A stretch of 15,604 nt of DNA from assembly GCA_037143735.1 (NCBI GenBank), contig JBAWYD010000061.1, positions 1-15,604 of the forward strand. Direction: 5' to 3'. Positions within the stretch are counted from its first letter, which is position 1. Each line of letters begins with the position of its first letter. Origin of the DNA: JAPLJQ01 sp037143735. GTDB lineage: Bacteria; Desulfobacterota; Syntrophia; Syntrophales; UBA2185. The position numbers were made by a program, and so were the translations under genes. The notes under the pieces are model-generated. The model was not told where the DNA came from. It did not search any database and saw nothing but the letters and a program-made list of their open reading frames with translations. Below, one piece after another: positions 4,625 to 10,718 of the stretch.

Positions 4625-5910
4625 AAAAGCCATTTCCAGATGGGAATTATTTTTATTTTATTATCTATGACGGTTTCGTCATCCCATGTTACTATCGTAC
4701 CTGTGGGGAGTGAAAGTTCATCCATTGCGCTTTTCAATCCCTGGAGTTCTCTTTCAAAGGTCTTTTTATCCGACATCTCCCAGCATACCTGAATCAGTTG
4801 CGTCTCCCCTGAAATTCTGTGCCGCGCAAAGAAATCAACTTCACGCCCGTCTTTTGTATTGACATATTCCGCATCAAAACCTCCGCGACGCAGGTGCATA
4901 AAGACCATGGTTTCCAGTAACTGACCGTAATTATATGAATTACGAAAGGTCATGGCGTTCAAAAGTCCGGTATCGATGGTGTAGATTTTAGCCGGATTGA
5001 TCAGCCTTGATTTTTCAGAACGACTGTGAATGGGAACTTTGTAAAACAAAAAAGCATCTGTCAAATGATCAAGATATTCATACAAGCTGTTCTTGGTACA
5101 TTTGATCGACATGCTTTTCATGGTGTTGAAGAATTTGTTGACACTGAATTGCCCGCCGGAAGACTTCATAATATGGCGGACAAGATGCTTAAGCACAATA
5201 ACATTGCTGACCTTATGGCGCTCAATGATGTCTTTCAGCAATACCGAATTAATATACCCCTGCAATACTTCAATGCGAAGATTGCGATCCGGTTTTTGTA
5301 CTTCCGGGAAACCTCCAACGTCAAGATAATCTTTTACAGCCTTGCGCAATACGGAAGCCGTGTTCGCGCCAAACGTTTTCGGACTGCCGGAAAAAAGCCC
5401 GTGAAATTTCAAAAATTCCTCAAAGCTGAAGGGGAATATTTCTATCGGCAGAGATCGCCCCCGTAAACTGGTGGCTATTTCCGAGCCAAGTAACTTTGAT
5501 GATGAGCCGGTAATGAAAATTTGAAGATTTTCCGTATCCAGCAAGCGCCTTATGAACATTTCCCATTGATCTATCCGCTGTATCTCATCAAAGAAAAAAT
5601 AACACCGGGCATTTCGATGTTCGGGATATTTCCCGAAATAGACATCAAGGATTTCCTGAAAATTATTAACGTTAAACTCAAGCAACCGATCATCTTCAAA
5701 GTTAAGATAGAGTATCTCCTCTTTTTTTATTCCCGAGGCGATCAGATCTTTTATTTTCTGATAACAAAACCAGGTCTTACCCACCCGCCTCATACCGATG
5801 ACGACATCCGCCTTGCCCATTACTTCAGAAAATTCCCTGGTTCGAGTTACCAGTTCAGGCAATTTTCGTTCATGGAAATCATCAATAAGTTGCGAAATTA
5901 CATTTTTCAT
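4594..5910 (-). CDS. AAA_14/DUF4143 family ATPase
   Basis: A 438-residue protein with an N-terminal P-loop: Walker A GMRRVGKT (39-46), Walker B CYFFFDEIQ (103-111) and sensor-like ITGSSSKLL (133-141), followed by LRGRSLPIEIFPFS. The C-terminal half is DUF4143, with GREVDFF and LIQVCWE as the remains of a PD-(D/E)XK-like fold; the usual 'IEVK' lysine is not seen. Such ATPases are abundant, often solitary accessory genes of unknown role. The natural end is probably IPIWKWLL: the last residues (LLGVRLLGVRS-stop) are read from repeat copy 7 and its tandem piece, so the stop codon belongs to the element. There is no strong ribosome site; a TATAAT lies only 9 bp before the ATG. Confidence 0.87.
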   Translation of the reverse strand: MKNVISQLIDDFHERKLPELVTRTREFSEVMGKADVVIGMRRVGKTWFCYQKIKDLIASGIKKEEILYLNFEDDRLLEFNVNNFQEILDVYFGKYPEHRNARCYFFFDEIQRIDQWEMFIRRLLDTENLQIFITGSSSKLLGSEIATSLRGRSLPIEIFPFSFEEFLKFHGLFSGSPKTFGANTASVLRKAVKDYLDVGGFPEVQKPDRNLRIEVLQGYINSVLLKDIIERHKVSNVIVLKHLVRHIMKSSGGQFSVNKFFNTMKSMSIKCTKNSLYEYLDHLTDAFLFYKVPIHSRSEKSRLINPAKIYTIDTGLLNAMTFRNSYNYGQLLETMVFMHLRRGGFDAEYVNTKDGREVDFFARHRISGETQLIQVCWEMSDKKTFERELQGLKSAMDELSLPTGTIVTWDDETVIDNKIKIIPIWKWLLGVRLLGVRS

Positions 5911-5919
5911 AATGGCAAT

Positions 5920-5972
5920 ATTATATCTTTTTTAGAGATAATACAATTGATTTCTGTCTCTATTTTAGAGAT
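5920..5972 (-). promoter_or_regulatory. Putative autoregulated promoter of the AAA ATPase gene
   Basis: On the minus strand TATAAT (5925-5920) is preceded by TTGTAT (5946-5941), with a short 15-bp spacer. Two direct repeats TTTTAGAGAT (plus strand, 5930-5939 and 5963-5972) are 33 bp apart, about three helix turns. The outer one is part of a perfect palindrome TCTCTA-TTT-TAGAGA (5957-5971). This is the layout of an operator over a promoter. The predicted start of transcription is almost at the ATG, so the mRNA may be leaderless. Confidence 0.45.
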
Positions 5973-5977
5973 GAATT

Positions 5978-6010
5978 GGGGGTCAGGTCTTGTTTTTTAG
6001 CGTTTTGCAT
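5978..6010 (+). repeat. Dispersed repeat, copy 8
   Basis: GTTTTTTAGCG variant. It lies between the operator-like site upstream of the AAA ATPase and the end of HEPN pair 2. Confidence 0.85.
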
Positions 6011-6042
6011 GGGGGGGACCGGGAGAGGCTCCCTTTTGCCCC

Positions 6043-6435
6043 CTATTTTCCCAGGTATTCGCGGATTGCCGCAGTCAGATGCTCCGCCTCTCTCCGGTAG
6101 GCGATATAATCCTCCTTCGTGAACATCGAGACAGGGTTGTAGTCCGCCTCTTCCCGGAATTTCATGAGTTTCGAGAAAATCTGGGCGATTCCCTTTTCCA
6201 GAATATCCTCCCGGATGAAATGCAGGCCGAGGAGGCGAAGGGCGCCTTCGTGACTGCGCGGTTCCAGGCTTTTTGAAAGCAAAATCGCCCGGACATGATA
6301 TAAGACGACGTAATACAGGCGCGAAACGGCATCGCCGACGTATCCGTTTTCGAAAAGGAGATCGGCGGCTTTCAGGGCTTCAGCCGCCCGTTCGAGCTCG
6401 GCGCGGATGTTTTCTTTCCGGTTGTCTTCCGTCAT
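6043..6435 (-). CDS. HEPN domain protein, pair 2
   Basis: A 130-residue helical protein of the PF05168-type HEPN family. Signatures are LERAAEALKAADLLFENGYV, DAVSRLYYVVLYHVRAILL (about 35-53), PRSHEGALRLLGLHF, and the terminal KFREEADYNP segment. Its ATG overlaps the MNT stop by four bases (ATGA), the same architecture as pair 1, but the two HEPN proteins are only distantly alike and this pair is more GC-rich, so they are separate acquisitions rather than a duplication. It is probably the RNase-type toxin of the module. Its own stop (TAG) lies 33 bp from repeat copy 8, so this end appears natural. Confidence 0.85.
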   Translation of the reverse strand: MTEDNRKENIRAELERAAEALKAADLLFENGYVGDAVSRLYYVVLYHVRAILLSKSLEPRSHEGALRLLGLHFIREDILEKGIAQIFSKLMKFREEADYNPVSMFTKEDYIAYRREAEHLTAAIREYLGK

Positions 6436-6749
6436 ATCGGGATACCCTCCCGCTCGATGTCCAGGGCGATTCGTCGCTCCCGGCTCTTCAGAAAGAGGAA
6501 ATCCTCTTCCGACAGGATCAGCGTGGAAAGAGAACGCAGATGATCGAACTCGACGTCGGCAACCCGGTTCAGCATGGTGTCTTTCATCTCCCGGTTGAGG
6601 CCTCGGACGATGACGGCAATGTCCGTATCCGATCCTTCGCTGTAGTCGCCCCGCGCCCGGGAACCATAAAGAACTATCCGGATCAACCGGTCGCCGGCAA
6701 CATCCTGCAATCTTTTTTTCAAATCAATCAGTATTTGTTCCATTGTCAT
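6432..6749 (-). CDS. MNT-type minimal nucleotidyltransferase, pair 2
   Basis: A 105-residue nucleotidyltransferase with YGSRARGDYSEGSDTDIAVI (about 28-47), the GS...D-x-D active site. It is first in a coupled pair with HEPN. The presumed role is AMPylation and neutralisation of the HEPN toxin, as in characterised systems. Two start codons are possible (6749 and 6743); GAAAG is placed better for the second, six bases away, which would remove two residues. The conserved third carboxylate appears in VEFDHLRSLSTLIL. Confidence 0.87.
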   Translation of the reverse strand: MTMEQILIDLKKRLQDVAGDRLIRIVLYGSRARGDYSEGSDTDIAVIVRGLNREMKDTMLNRVADVEFDHLRSLSTLILSEEDFLFLKSRERRIALDIEREGIPI

Positions 6750-6773
6750 CTTTCATGGGAGAAAACCCCGAAT

Positions 6774-6803
6774 GGGGGTCAGGTCTTGTTTTTTAGCGTT
6801 TTA
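6774..6803 (+). repeat. Dispersed repeat, copy 9
   Basis: GTTTTTTAGCG variant. It forms an inverted pair, GGGGG ends outward, with copy 10, enclosing 593 bp. On the minus strand it supplies the end 'KR-stop' of the 59-residue protein. Confidence 0.85.
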
Positions 6804-6972
6804 CGGGGGATGATTTTGTTGTTTCCTTTCCCTGCTTGAAACAATCGGGCAGGGCGTAAATGGATTTATACGGTTCTTTGGCTATTTCCGCCTCGCTCAG
6901 CTCCTTGAAACCCTCCTTCTTCAGCATCAAAATGACCTCTTCTTCCTGCGATTTTCTTATTTTTTTTGCCAT
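6793..6972 (-). CDS. Small protein of unknown function (59 residues), C-terminus from repeat
   Basis: It starts MAKKIRKSQEEEVILMLKKE, followed by GFKELSEAEIAKEPYKSIYA and LPDCFKQGKETTKSSPVKR. It is highly charged and helical, with 'E-GF-ELSEAEIA' resembling the helix-turn pattern of small antitoxin or regulator proteins. I recognise no family. The terminal V-K-R-stop is read out of repeat copy 9, the same 'KR-stop' tail as in the HEPN (2062) and RAYT (9221) genes. The ribosome site is unclear (GAGAGATACCTGAA before the ATG). A 21-codon GTG-started frame (VKDLKDNFEMYIERYLKWQK) overlaps its start and may be part of a coupled or degraded gene upstream. Confidence 0.5.
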   Translation of the reverse strand: MAKKIRKSQEEEVILMLKKEGFKELSEAEIAKEPYKSIYALPDCFKQGKETTKSSPVKR

Positions 6973-7030
6973 TTCAGGTATCTCTCAATATACATTTCAA
7001 AGTTATCCTTCAAATCTTTCACCGCCAGAT

Positions 7031-7315
7031 TCAAACCATCATTGTGGCCGTCAGTTCATCGAGCGCCTCAGCGAAAGCCGGGAGTTCCGGAACGCGATGG
7101 AGGGCGATTCCCAACCCGGCTGCGATCGGCTCCGCGAGAGCAGCCGCATCATCGTGTTGGTTTTTCCTAAACGTCCAGGGCTTTTCACAAACCAGGCGCC
7201 TCTGACCACTCTTTCGTATCTCTTTGAGATAATTCGCTGTCGATTGCCTTAGGGGACAGATTTGAAATCTGTCCCCGTTTCTTTTAAATTTTTCGCCGCC
7301 GGGGTCAATGGTCAT
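7031..7315 (-). pseudogene. Degraded ORF interrupted by a palindrome, possible Phd/YefM-like fragment
   Basis: The open frame from ATG 7315 reads MTIDPGGEKFKRNGDRFQIC, then PLRQSTANYLKEIRKSGQRR and a tail of about 50 residues ending LDELTATMMV. The piece STANYLKEIRKSGQ resembles the 'NxxxILKxIxxSGQP' helix of Phd/YefM-type antitoxins, but the following residues do not continue that fold. The segment NGDRFQICPLR is simply the palindrome at 7252-7276 read in frame. I therefore suspect a patchwork of gene remains joined through the repeat, not a functional protein. Confidence 0.3.
7252..7276. repeat. 25-bp perfect palindrome (GGGGACAGATTT family)
   Basis: Same core as the palindrome inside legB (4016-4046); arms GGGGACAGATTT around one G. 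Confidence 0.9.
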
Positions 7316-7336
7316 CGATAAGAAATTCTCCTGCTT

Positions 7337-7366
7337 CAAAACGCTAAAATGCAAGACCTGACCCCC
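7337..7366 (-). repeat. Dispersed repeat, copy 10, directly after the pyrF stop
   Basis: Inverted copy, beginning 3 bp past the pyrF stop codon. Reading in the gene's direction it starts GGGGGTCAGG. Confidence 0.85.
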
Positions 7367-7369
7367 ATT

Positions 7370-8128
7370 TTAACCAAACAATGATGAGATAATTTTTTGT
7401 ATGTCTTCCGCGGCCTTTTGGGGATCTTTTGCTTCCTTGATCGGCCTGCCGACGACGATGTAGTCTGCACCGTTTAAAAAAGCCTCTTTTACATCTACGG
7501 TTCGCTTCTGATCATCTACATTCGCCACCGGCCTTATGCCCGGCGTCACAATCAGGAACTGTTCCCCGATATCACGCCTTAATCGCGGCACCTCAAGACC
7601 CGATGAGATCACGCCGTCGCATCCAATCTGTAAAGCCCTTTTCGCTCTGGAAAAAACAAGTTCCTCTACGTTGCATTCAAATCCCAGGTCTTTTAAATCA
7701 CTTTCATCCAAACTGGTCAAGACGGTGACGGCCAGGACTTTCAGATCGTTTTTATGTTCAACAGCCGCTTCCAGAATTTTGTCATTCCCATGAACCGTGA
7801 CAAAATGGGCGCCACGATTCTTCAGTTGAATTACTGCCGATTTAACAGTCTGAGGAACATCAAAGAATTTCAAATCTACAAAGACTTTTTTACCACGTTC
7901 CCGAAGCCATTCGATTAATTCAAAATAGCCGCCGGCCATAAAAAGTTGCAGGCCCATCTTATAAAACATGACGGAATCGCCAAGTTGCTCAACAAGAGCT
8001 TTTGCTTCATCAACAGAGGAGACATCCAGGGCGAAAATCAGCCGTTCGCGAGTGGGGATATCTTTTGTTGACAGGAAGGACTCCCTCGACTTATCCGATT
8101 GATTTTTTTTAGTTTTCGTATCAGTCAT
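7370..8128 (-). CDS. pyrF: Orotidine-5'-phosphate decarboxylase
   Basis: A 252-residue protein that decarboxylates OMP to UMP, the last step of de novo pyrimidine synthesis, in the cytoplasm. Visible motifs are LIFALDV (30-36), the catalytic FVDLKFFD (83-90, with D85, K87 and D90), TVHGND, TPGIRP and YIVVGRPI near the end. The chosen ATG has GAGAGGTG 5 bases upstream. A longer frame to 8197 reads through a palindrome and I reject it. About 27 residues precede the conserved core, a little longer than usual, so an internal start is possible. It sits alone between the polysaccharide genes; a link through UTP supply for nucleotide sugars is conjecture. Confidence 0.95.
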   Translation of the reverse strand: MTDTKTKKNQSDKSRESFLSTKDIPTRERLIFALDVSSVDEAKALVEQLGDSVMFYKMGLQLFMAGGYFELIEWLRERGKKVFVDLKFFDVPQTVKSAVIQLKNRGAHFVTVHGNDKILEAAVEHKNDLKVLAVTVLTSLDESDLKDLGFECNVEELVFSRAKRALQIGCDGVISSGLEVPRLRRDIGEQFLIVTPGIRPVANVDDQKRTVDVKEAFLNGADYIVVGRPIKEAKDPQKAAEDIQKIISSLFG

Positions 8129-8169
8129 GTTACACCTCTCTTTGGGAAAACAGAGAAAATAGGGAAAAC

Positions 8170-8195
8170 GGGGGTCAGTTTTAAAACTGACCCCC
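8170..8195. repeat. 26-bp perfect palindrome upstream of pyrF
   Basis: Arms GGGGGTCAGTTTT and complement, no loop, between wzz and the pyrF ribosome site. Flanking AAAA and TTTT extend the symmetry after one mismatch, so as RNA it could act as a terminator-like hairpin. Family GGGGTCAGTTTT, also at 11478 and 11670. Confidence 0.88.
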
Positions 8196-8216
8196 ATTTT
8201 CCAGTCCCCATTTTCC

Positions 8217-9170
8217 TCATTTTTCGCGCGCTTTCATCCGATTAATATATTCAAGAAAGAAAACGACAAATATTCCGGTGAAAAGGCTTAGAAGGCCGGT
8301 AATCATGATTATCTGTTTTATCCGTGAATTTGAAGGTTGCGTAGTAATCGAGAGTGGGCCTATTGTTCCAGTTGTCACGTTTACACTCTGGATCTTCATA
8401 TTTTCTAACGTTAGCTCCCCATCTTTATTAATTAGTTTCCATTCGGAAATTGTAGTCGGATTAATATTGACAAACGAGAGTTGTGTTTTTTTCATCAAAT
8501 CTGTTTTTGCCTGCTGGAGATTCATAATTTCTAACGACAGATCGGCATCTTTCTTAATTAAGTCAGCTGGATTAATGCTAATAACAGATAGTTGTCCTTT
8601 CTTAATCATATCTGTCATCTGATTCAAAAAAATAAGATTTGCCTTCCTGGCATTTATAAGCCTCGGGAGTTTCAAATCGACTTCTTCTATCAACCTCTTT
8701 AGTTTCAAATCAGTCTCCGCCTGTATTTTTGCAATCTCTTCCTCGATTTCTGGTAAATTATCAATATAATCAAATACATCCTTAAAGGCCAGTGGAATAA
8801 TATCCGCTGTTTTGGCGTCAATAACTATGTTTAGTTTATCGGTGGATTTCTTGGCAAGTGATGCCGACACGCTTTTAATTGCACCCGGATTATTTGTAAA
8901 TATTTTAACTTTCTGGCTATCACCAATATTTCCAATAAGTCTGACGATATTTGGGGCAGTTATTACAGAAGAGATATTGGGGGCAGGTAGTGCAGGAATG
9001 CTTATTTCGCTTTCACCCCTGTAATAGCGCGGCAGGCTCAGACTGACAATCGTTACGATTACCAATGGAACAAGGAATATGCCGATGAGAATCTTTTTCC
9101 TTTTTACAAGGACTTTCCAATAATCGTAAAGATTGATTTCATCATCCTGTCCTTCTTCTTTATTAACCAT
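8217..9170 (-). CDS. Wzz-type polysaccharide chain-length regulator
   Basis: A 317-residue inner-membrane protein with the Wzz/PCP layout: a cytoplasmic N-terminus containing INLYDYWKVLVKRKK, TM1 at about 27-46, a large periplasmic region rich in helix (140-260), and TM2 at about 286-307 preceded by a proline-containing stretch (GPLSITTQPSNSR). It lacks a C-terminal kinase domain, so it is the O-antigen/EPS chain-length type without BY-kinase. Residues 185-220 and 221-260 look like a tandem internal repeat (KKGQLSVISINPADL / MKKTQLSFVNINPTTI). AAGAGG lies 8 bases before the ATG. It would set the modal length of the polymer made by the neighbouring glycosyltransferases. Confidence 0.85.
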   Translation of the reverse strand: MVNKEEGQDDEINLYDYWKVLVKRKKILIGIFLVPLVIVTIVSLSLPRYYRGESEISIPALPAPNISSVITAPNIVRLIGNIGDSQKVKIFTNNPGAIKSVSASLAKKSTDKLNIVIDAKTADIIPLAFKDVFDYIDNLPEIEEEIAKIQAETDLKLKRLIEEVDLKLPRLINARKANLIFLNQMTDMIKKGQLSVISINPADLIKKDADLSLEIMNLQQAKTDLMKKTQLSFVNINPTTISEWKLINKDGELTLENMKIQSVNVTTGTIGPLSITTQPSNSRIKQIIMITGLLSLFTGIFVVFFLEYINRMKAREK

Positions 9171-9201
9171 TTGATAAGCCTCTTAAATTTTTGGTATTTT
9201 T

Positions 9202-9230
9202 GGGGGTCAGGTCTTGCATTTTAGCGTTTC
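9202..9230 (+). repeat. Dispersed repeat, copy 11 (left end of RAYT unit)
   Basis: Its AAACGCTAA on the minus strand gives the transposase its last residues K-R and its stop codon. Confidence 0.88.
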
Positions 9231-10126
9231 ACCATCTGCCCCTGGACGCGCGCTTCCTGACGCTTGATCGCACGACTGACAGTGGTGTAGTGAAGCCCCA
9301 AAAAATCAGCAATTTCCTTTTGATCGTATCCGTATGTAACATTGCTTGTAAATATGGCCTCATCTCGCCGCTTTTTATCGCACTGCCTCTTATCGCGCCA
9401 GAATCCAAAAATCTCCTGCATGGACGGGCGGTTGGCATAACGCTGCCGTTTCGGGATTTCCCGGACGGTTGTTTTTTCGGGTATCGCATCCTTAAGATTT
9501 TCAATAAACGTCTCTTTTCCGAGAAAGAGCTGGGATTTCAACTGCCGCCACGGCGATTCCCGGCCGATCCCGGCTGCAACAAAGTCGCGATACCGTTGCC
9601 GCGCCACGGTGTGATCGGGACCAAACTGCCCCAGGAGCCAGTCCGTCGACGGTAAGGAGGGTGGCGCCATTCCTGCCAACGCGGGAAGCCCGGCCATATT
9701 CCGGTAGCTGCTCCAGGGCCAATCCTCGGGACGGGCGACCAATCCCGCACGCACAGGATTCAAGACCACATAGCGGACAAGTTCCAGCAGATAGCTCTCC
9801 CGATCAACGACGATGGCCTTGAAGCGTCCCTGGAAGAGATGGCCCACCGTATCATGTCGTTTATGGTGTGCCTGACTGAAAGAACCGTTCAAGTGATGCA
9901 TCCCCCTGGACATGTTCGCATCAGGCGTCTCAATCATGAGGTGATAATGATTCCCCATCAAGCAAAACGCGTGACAGTTCCAGTTAAAGCGCGAGAGCGT
10001 TTTCCCGAGCAGTTCGAGGAACTTCCGGTAGTCCTGCTCATCGTGGAATATATCCTGCCGCCCGTTTCCCCGGGAGGTGATGTGGTAAACAGCGTCAGGA
10101 TATTCAATGCGTAACGGCCGTGTCAT
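9221..10126 (-). CDS. REP-associated tyrosine transposase (RAYT, Y1/HUH family)
   Basis: A 301-residue protein starting MTRPLRIEYPDAVYHITSRG. It shows the HUH metal motif H60-Y-H62 in GNHYHLMIET, a GHLFQGRFKAIVV segment, and the probable catalytic Tyr119 in RYVVLNPVRAGLV, the Y-x-x-x-N-P-V pattern of Y1 transposases of RAYTs. After a linker there is a C-terminal helix-turn-helix (QKEIADFLGLHYTTVSRAIK, about 270-290), found in the long RAYT subgroup. These enzymes cut and join single-stranded REP hairpins. No ribosome site is visible; three TTATAAA direct repeats precede the gene. The C-terminal VKR-stop is read from element copy 11. The domain is complete, so the enzyme may be active. Confidence 0.92.
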   Translation of the reverse strand: MTRPLRIEYPDAVYHITSRGNGRQDIFHDEQDYRKFLELLGKTLSRFNWNCHAFCLMGNHYHLMIETPDANMSRGMHHLNGSFSQAHHKRHDTVGHLFQGRFKAIVVDRESYLLELVRYVVLNPVRAGLVARPEDWPWSSYRNMAGLPALAGMAPPSLPSTDWLLGQFGPDHTVARQRYRDFVAAGIGRESPWRQLKSQLFLGKETFIENLKDAIPEKTTVREIPKRQRYANRPSMQEIFGFWRDKRQCDKKRRDEAIFTSNVTYGYDQKEIADFLGLHYTTVSRAIKRQEARVQGQMVKR

Positions 10127-10129
10127 TGG

Positions 10130-10155
10130 TTATAAACGGTTATAAATATTATAAA
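10130..10155. promoter_or_regulatory. AT-rich direct repeats upstream of the transposase
   Basis: Three TTATAAA repeats (10130, 10140, 10149) lie just before the transposase start; the minus strand contains TATAAT. They could be the promoter's -10 region or part of the element's internal end. A related but shorter sequence precedes copy 13 at 11721-11741. Confidence 0.35.
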
Positions 10156-10170
10156 TAAAGGGTTGTTGGC

Positions 10171-10201
10171 GAAAAACGCTAAAATGCAAGACCTGACCCC
10201 C
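10171..10201 (-). repeat. Dispersed repeat, copy 12 (right end of RAYT unit)
   Basis: Inverted copy. The homology with copy 13 extends inward through GGGTTRTTGGCG, suggesting the full element is about 45-50 bp. Confidence 0.88.
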
Positions 10202-10273
10202 ATATACAGCTCCGCCCTCTGACTTACATCAGGAGCAAAATTTTTTCTCATTTTTCCGTCAATATAAAATCTT

Positions 10274-10293
10274 ATCCGTGATCAGTCACGGAT
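10274..10293 (-). terminator. Hairpin spanning the stop codon of the MarR-type gene
   Basis: Arms ATCCGTGA and TCACGGAT around a 4-base loop; on the minus strand it is followed by AAGATTTTATATT. This is a plausible weak intrinsic terminator overlapping the gene end. Confidence 0.45.
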
Positions 10294-10671
10294 ATCCTGT
10301 GGAACCTGTGCTTCGCTCACTTCATGCTTCAAACGCCTGATTTCATGCTCCAACTCATCGTATTCTATCAGTTTTCTTCTTAAAAAGCGGGAGGTAATTC
10401 TCGCCTTTTCCTCTATCCCCCTGGGGGTGAGATAATACAAGTAGGCTGATTTGTTGTTGGATTTCTTGAAATTGTCCACCTTGATATGGCCCTTGTCGAT
10501 CAGGGCATTAAGCAGGAAGTTGATCTTGCCGAGGCTTATTCCCAAACGAGAGGAAAGCTCGCGCTGGGTCGTTTCGGAAGTTTGTTCTATCTCCCGGAGG
10601 AGCTTTAAAACCTCTTCGCTCTCAAGACTGGTTTTATTCGGGATAGACATAACAATATCCGACATGTTCAT
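10282..10671 (-). CDS. MarR-family EPS-associated transcriptional regulator
   Basis: A 129-residue protein with an N-terminal winged helix (about 20-90): EVLKLLREIEQTSETTQREL, then SSRLGISLGKINFLLNALID, then the wing and YLTPRGIEEK. This is the layout of the small MarR-like regulators found in exopolysaccharide and O-antigen clusters (TIGR04176 type). A C-terminal helix (LIEYDELEHEIRRLKHEVSE) is probably a coiled coil for dimerisation. Three in-frame Met codons (residues 1, 3 and 8) make the start uncertain and none has a strong ribosome site. It probably controls the surrounding polysaccharide genes; no operator could be identified by eye. Confidence 0.82.
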   Translation of the reverse strand: MNMSDIVMSIPNKTSLESEEVLKLLREIEQTSETTQRELSSRLGISLGKINFLLNALIDKGHIKVDNFKKSNNKSAYLYYLTPRGIEEKARITSRFLRRKLIEYDELEHEIRRLKHEVSEAQVPQDIRD

Positions 10672-10718
10672 GTTTTGAACGCAATGATTACAGTTAATAA
10701 AGTATTATTCAAGGCGAG

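Larger units (their letters stand above)
9202..10201. mobile_element. RAYT unit bounded by inverted element copies (1,000 bp)
   Basis: Element copies 11 and 12 flank the transposase gene in inverted orientation with their GGGGG ends outward. The bounded segment is exactly 1,000 bp from GGGGG to CCCCC. No target-site duplication is visible (left flank TATTTTT, right flank ATATACA), consistent with the single-strand mechanism of HUH enzymes. I infer this is the autonomous source or a recent insertion of the repeat family. Confidence 0.7.

Noticed and set aside
4421..4633. 70-codon ORF across the repeat nest before legB
   Set aside because: Its translation consists almost only of the element and palindrome readings (GGQVLKFSV, FSFQTDL, QDLTPD); no ribosome site or family.
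6755..6778. Terminator between the 59-residue gene and MNT of pair 2
   Set aside because: Only a 4-bp CCCC/GGGG stem before TTTT; too weak to call.
6860..7252. Plus-strand ORF of 130 codons
   Set aside because: Antisense to the 59-residue gene and gene debris, no ribosome site, no recognisable domain, and no other plus-strand gene in the window.
473..7366. Integron-like cassette array (small toxin-antitoxin-type genes separated by a common repeat)
   Set aside because: The element lacks attC core sites (RYYYAAC/GTTRRRY), occurs in both orientations, also sits beside housekeeping genes, and no integrase gene is present; a RAYT explains it better.
8129..8197. Longer N-terminus of PyrF (from 8197)
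   Set aside because: It would read the palindrome at 8170-8195 (GVSFKTDP); the internal ATG at 8128 has a clear ribosome site.
9180..10215. Target-site duplication around the RAYT unit
   Set aside because: Flanks TATTTTT and ATATACA do not match, and HUH/Y1 enzymes do not normally create one.
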